NCBI GenBank assembly: GCA_031385325.1
Contig: JANNBJ010000191.1
Coordinates: 1-43,551 of the forward strand
DNA: 43,551 nucleotides
From: SYFY01 sp031385325
GTDB lineage: Bacteria > Pseudomonadota > Gammaproteobacteria > Pseudomonadales > Azotimanducaceae
Direction of reading: 5' to 3'
Part shown: piece after piece, positions 42,306 to 43,551 of the stretch
How the letters are laid out: every line of letters begins with the position of its first letter
How positions within the stretch are numbered: position 1 is the first letter of the stretch
Notes under the pieces: model-generated
Databases searched by the model: none
Told to the model about the DNA's origin: nothing
The model's input: the letters and a program-made list of their open reading frames with translations, nothing else
Position numbers and translations under genes: made by a program

Positions 42306-42321
42306 TGGCACACCGTTTGCT
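42306..42321 (+). promoter_or_regulatory. Sigma-54 promoter of pilA
   Basis: TGGCAC (42306-42311) and TTGCT (42317-42321) with a 5-base spacer is a perfect -24/-12 match. Transcription should start near 42332, giving a leader of about 70 bases. Sigma-54 (RpoN) control of pilA through the PilS-PilR two-component system is established in P. aeruginosa; neither regulator gene is in this window. Confidence 0.88.
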
Positions 42322-42401
42322 TGTATCGTTTTGAGCATGGCGTGAGGGCGTAAGAAGTCCTTTCCAGCCAACTTTCGTCACAATTGGAGTAGTAGGAAGA
42401 A

Positions 42402-42863
42402 ATGAAAAACGCTATCGCCAAGGGCTTTACCCTTATCGAATTGATGATCGTCGTTGCCATCATCGGCATTCTGGCCGCCGTTGCGCTGCCGGCTTATCAG
42501 GACTACATCGAAAACAGCAACATGGCAAAGGTCAGTACCCACTTCTCTGAAGGGGTTCAGTTTGCTGAGAACGAAGTACGCCGAGTGCAGGCTGATGTCG
42601 CCGTTGGTCGTATTGCAAACTTGGCCGCTGCTGATGCGAACTTCGCACAAGCCGCGTTCGTTACCACTTTGAATTCGAACGGAGGCCGCTCCCCAGGTGG
42701 TGACGCGCCATACGCAGCTGCAGCCAACGCCACCAGCGGTGTGATTCAGGTTGTTGTCGCCGGCACGCTGGCCGCATCCAGCTGGACTGCAGTGTTTACC
42801 CGTCCGGTTTATGCAGGCTTTGCCGCCGCTGCAAGCCGTACGGTAACCTTCAGCGCAATCTGA
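42402..42863 (+). CDS. pilA: PilA, major type IVa pilin
   Basis: This 153-residue prepilin has a short basic leader cut after Gly8 (KGFTLIEL motif), then the hydrophobic assembly helix ELMIVVAIIGILAAVALPAY with the conserved Glu5. The globular domain is Ala/Gly-rich and ends in strand-like segments. There is no cysteine in the whole protein, so the usual carboxy-terminal disulfide loop is absent. A ribosome site AGGAAG lies just before the ATG. It is the first gene behind the sigma-54 promoter and is divergent from pilB, as in P. aeruginosa. Confidence 0.93.
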   Translation: MKNAIAKGFTLIELMIVVAIIGILAAVALPAYQDYIENSNMAKVSTHFSEGVQFAENEVRRVQADVAVGRIANLAAADANFAQAAFVTTLNSNGGRSPGGDAPYAAAANATSGVIQVVVAGTLAASSWTAVFTRPVYAGFAAAASRTVTFSAI

Positions 42864-42888
42864 TCACAGTCAGCATCTGCTGATCTCA

Positions 42889-42917
42889 GGGTCGCTCAAC
42901 GAGCGGCCCTTTTTTTT
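42889..42917 (+). terminator. Intrinsic terminator after pilA
   Basis: GGGTCGCTC (42889-42897) and GAGCGGCCC (42901-42909) form a 9-bp GC-rich stem (one G-T pair) with a 3-base loop, followed by eight T residues (42910-42917). It is a classical Rho-independent terminator 26 bases after the pilA stop and 15 bases before the next pilin start. Confidence 0.93.
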
Positions 42918-42932
42918 CGTGAGGGAACTTTG

Positions 42933-43304
42933 ATGCTCGTTAGTCGCCACAACGGTTTCACTCTCATAGAACTCATGATCGCAGTTGCAATTATCGCGAT
43001 CATTTCGGCGGTCGCCTTGCCGCTCTACAGAAATTACATCCAGACGTCTCAACAAGGCGTGTTGATCAACAACATCGCTTCCATTGAGGTGTTTCAGGAG
43101 GACTTTCGTCTTCGTACAGGCGCGTTCCTCACGACTGCCGCCAACGTGGCGGCGATCACTACAGCCATTGGCTGGCAGCCGCAAAGCAACGACGGTACCA
43201 CCTATTCGGTTGCGGCAGGGCCAGGTAGTTCGTATCAGGTTACCGCAACCAGCCCCACCGGGATCGTCGTATGCAGGAGATTTCCGGACAAGGTCGCTTG
43301 CTGA
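42933..43304 (+). CDS. Second type IV pilin-like protein, minor or accessory
   Basis: This 123-residue prepilin has the leader ending NGFTLIEL and the helix ELMIAVAIIAIISAVALPLY with Glu5, so it should be processed by PilD. The tail carries Cys-x8-Cys (VVCRRFPDKVAC), a possible terminal disulfide loop, as in PilE-type minor pilins. ATG 42933 is preferred over TTG 42930; GAGGGA at 42921-42926 gives good spacing. It sits just past the pilA terminator and before tRNA-Thr, the position where P. aeruginosa strains carry pilin accessory genes. Its exact role is unknown. Confidence 0.85.
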   Translation: MLVSRHNGFTLIELMIAVAIIAIISAVALPLYRNYIQTSQQGVLINNIASIEVFQEDFRLRTGAFLTTAANVAAITTAIGWQPQSNDGTTYSVAAGPGSSYQVTATSPTGIVVCRRFPDKVAC

Positions 43305-43352
43305 ATCAGTGTCACATGACGAGCGCGACTTTATGCTTCCGATGAAAGTGGT

Positions 43353-43383
43353 TATCCTGCGCGCCGTTTCTTTGGGACGGCGC

Positions 43384-43385
<2 letters not shown>
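43353..43385 (+). promoter_or_regulatory. Candidate tRNA-Thr promoter with a 9-bp inverted repeat
   Basis: TATCCT (43353-43358) could be a -10 element followed by a GC-rich stretch, as in stringently controlled stable-RNA promoters; no clear -35 is seen. GCGCGCCGT (43359-43367) and ACGGCGCGC (43377-43385) form a perfect inverted repeat whose right arm covers the first two bases of the tRNA. Role inferred. Confidence 0.3.
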
Positions 43386-43459
<74 letters not shown>

Positions 43460-43507
43460 ATTCCAAGCTGGGGCTTTGCTTCAAGTTGGGCTTAAGAGCG
43501 AGCGGCT

Positions 43508-43551
43508 ATGGAAAGCGCTTCAAATCCCCGCACTGCAGTTGCCATTGTCTG
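43508..43551 (+). CDS. Possible partial CDS at window end
   Basis: An ATG at 43508 opens a frame reading MESASNPRTAVAIV that runs off the window. No clear ribosome site precedes it. I do not recognise the product from 14 residues, and it may not be a gene. Confidence 0.2.
   Translation, partial: MESASNPRTAVAIV

Overview
The window reads as a gammaproteobacterial chromosome segment. Gene content is entirely core housekeeping, GC is moderate, genes are packed with 1- to 17-base overlaps, and the gene order closely follows the block known from Pseudomonas and relatives (mla-ibaG-murA-hisGD-algW-zapE-rplM-rpsI-petABC-sspAB-dolP-yraN-lpoA-rsmI-rnpB-dcw cluster-lpxC-dciA-M23 peptidase-secA-argJ, then a type IV pilus assembly locus next to tRNA-Thr). 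I see no insertion sequence, prophage, CRISPR array or foreign island. The genus cannot be read from the sequence alone.

Layout. 1-546 (minus): kdsC and the first codons of a probable lptC. 751-7273 (plus): the Mla phospholipid transporter (mlaFEDCB), ibaG, murA, hisG and hisD. 7289-8392 (minus): a DegS/AlgW-type periplasmic protease. 8443-14640 (plus): zapE, rplM-rpsI, the cytochrome bc1 complex (petABC) and sspA-sspB. 14726-17395 (minus): dolP, yraN and lpoA. 17394-18768 (plus): rsmI and the RNase P RNA. 19059-30987 (plus): the division and cell wall cluster mraZ-rsmH-ftsL-ftsI-murE-murD-ftsW-murC-ftsQ-ftsA-ftsZ. 31351-37764: lpxC, dciA (minus), an M23 peptidase, secA and argJ. 37772-41948 (minus): yacG, pilD, pilC and pilB. 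42402-43459 (plus): pilA behind a sigma-54 promoter, a second pilin gene, and tRNA-Thr(CGT).

The main theme is envelope biogenesis: lipopolysaccharide (kdsC, lptC, lpxC), phospholipid asymmetry (mla), peptidoglycan (murA, murC, murD, murE, ftsI, ftsW, lpoA), divisome (ftsL, ftsQ, ftsA, ftsZ, zapE), export (secA) and surface pili.

The most unusual feature is a thinned cell-wall cluster. murF and mraY are absent between murE and murD, murG between ftsW and murC, and ddlB between murC and ftsQ, yet every remaining junction is tightly overlapped. A 15-codon ORF resembling an MraY amino terminus sits exactly at the murE/murD junction. Other items are a Ser-x-Gln in place of the canonical Ser-x-Asn motif in FtsI, a four-copy ~10-bp phased repeat that looks like an MraZ operator just downstream of the mraZ promoter, a cysteine-free major pilin followed by an intrinsic terminator and a second, cysteine-containing pilin, and lpoA/rsmI start codons that share CATG. 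Single genes usual in the comparable clusters (kdsD, hisC, a gmhA/diaA-type isomerase, coaE) are also missing from their expected places. I found no clearly novel multi-gene system; the novelty is in these structural and regulatory departures.
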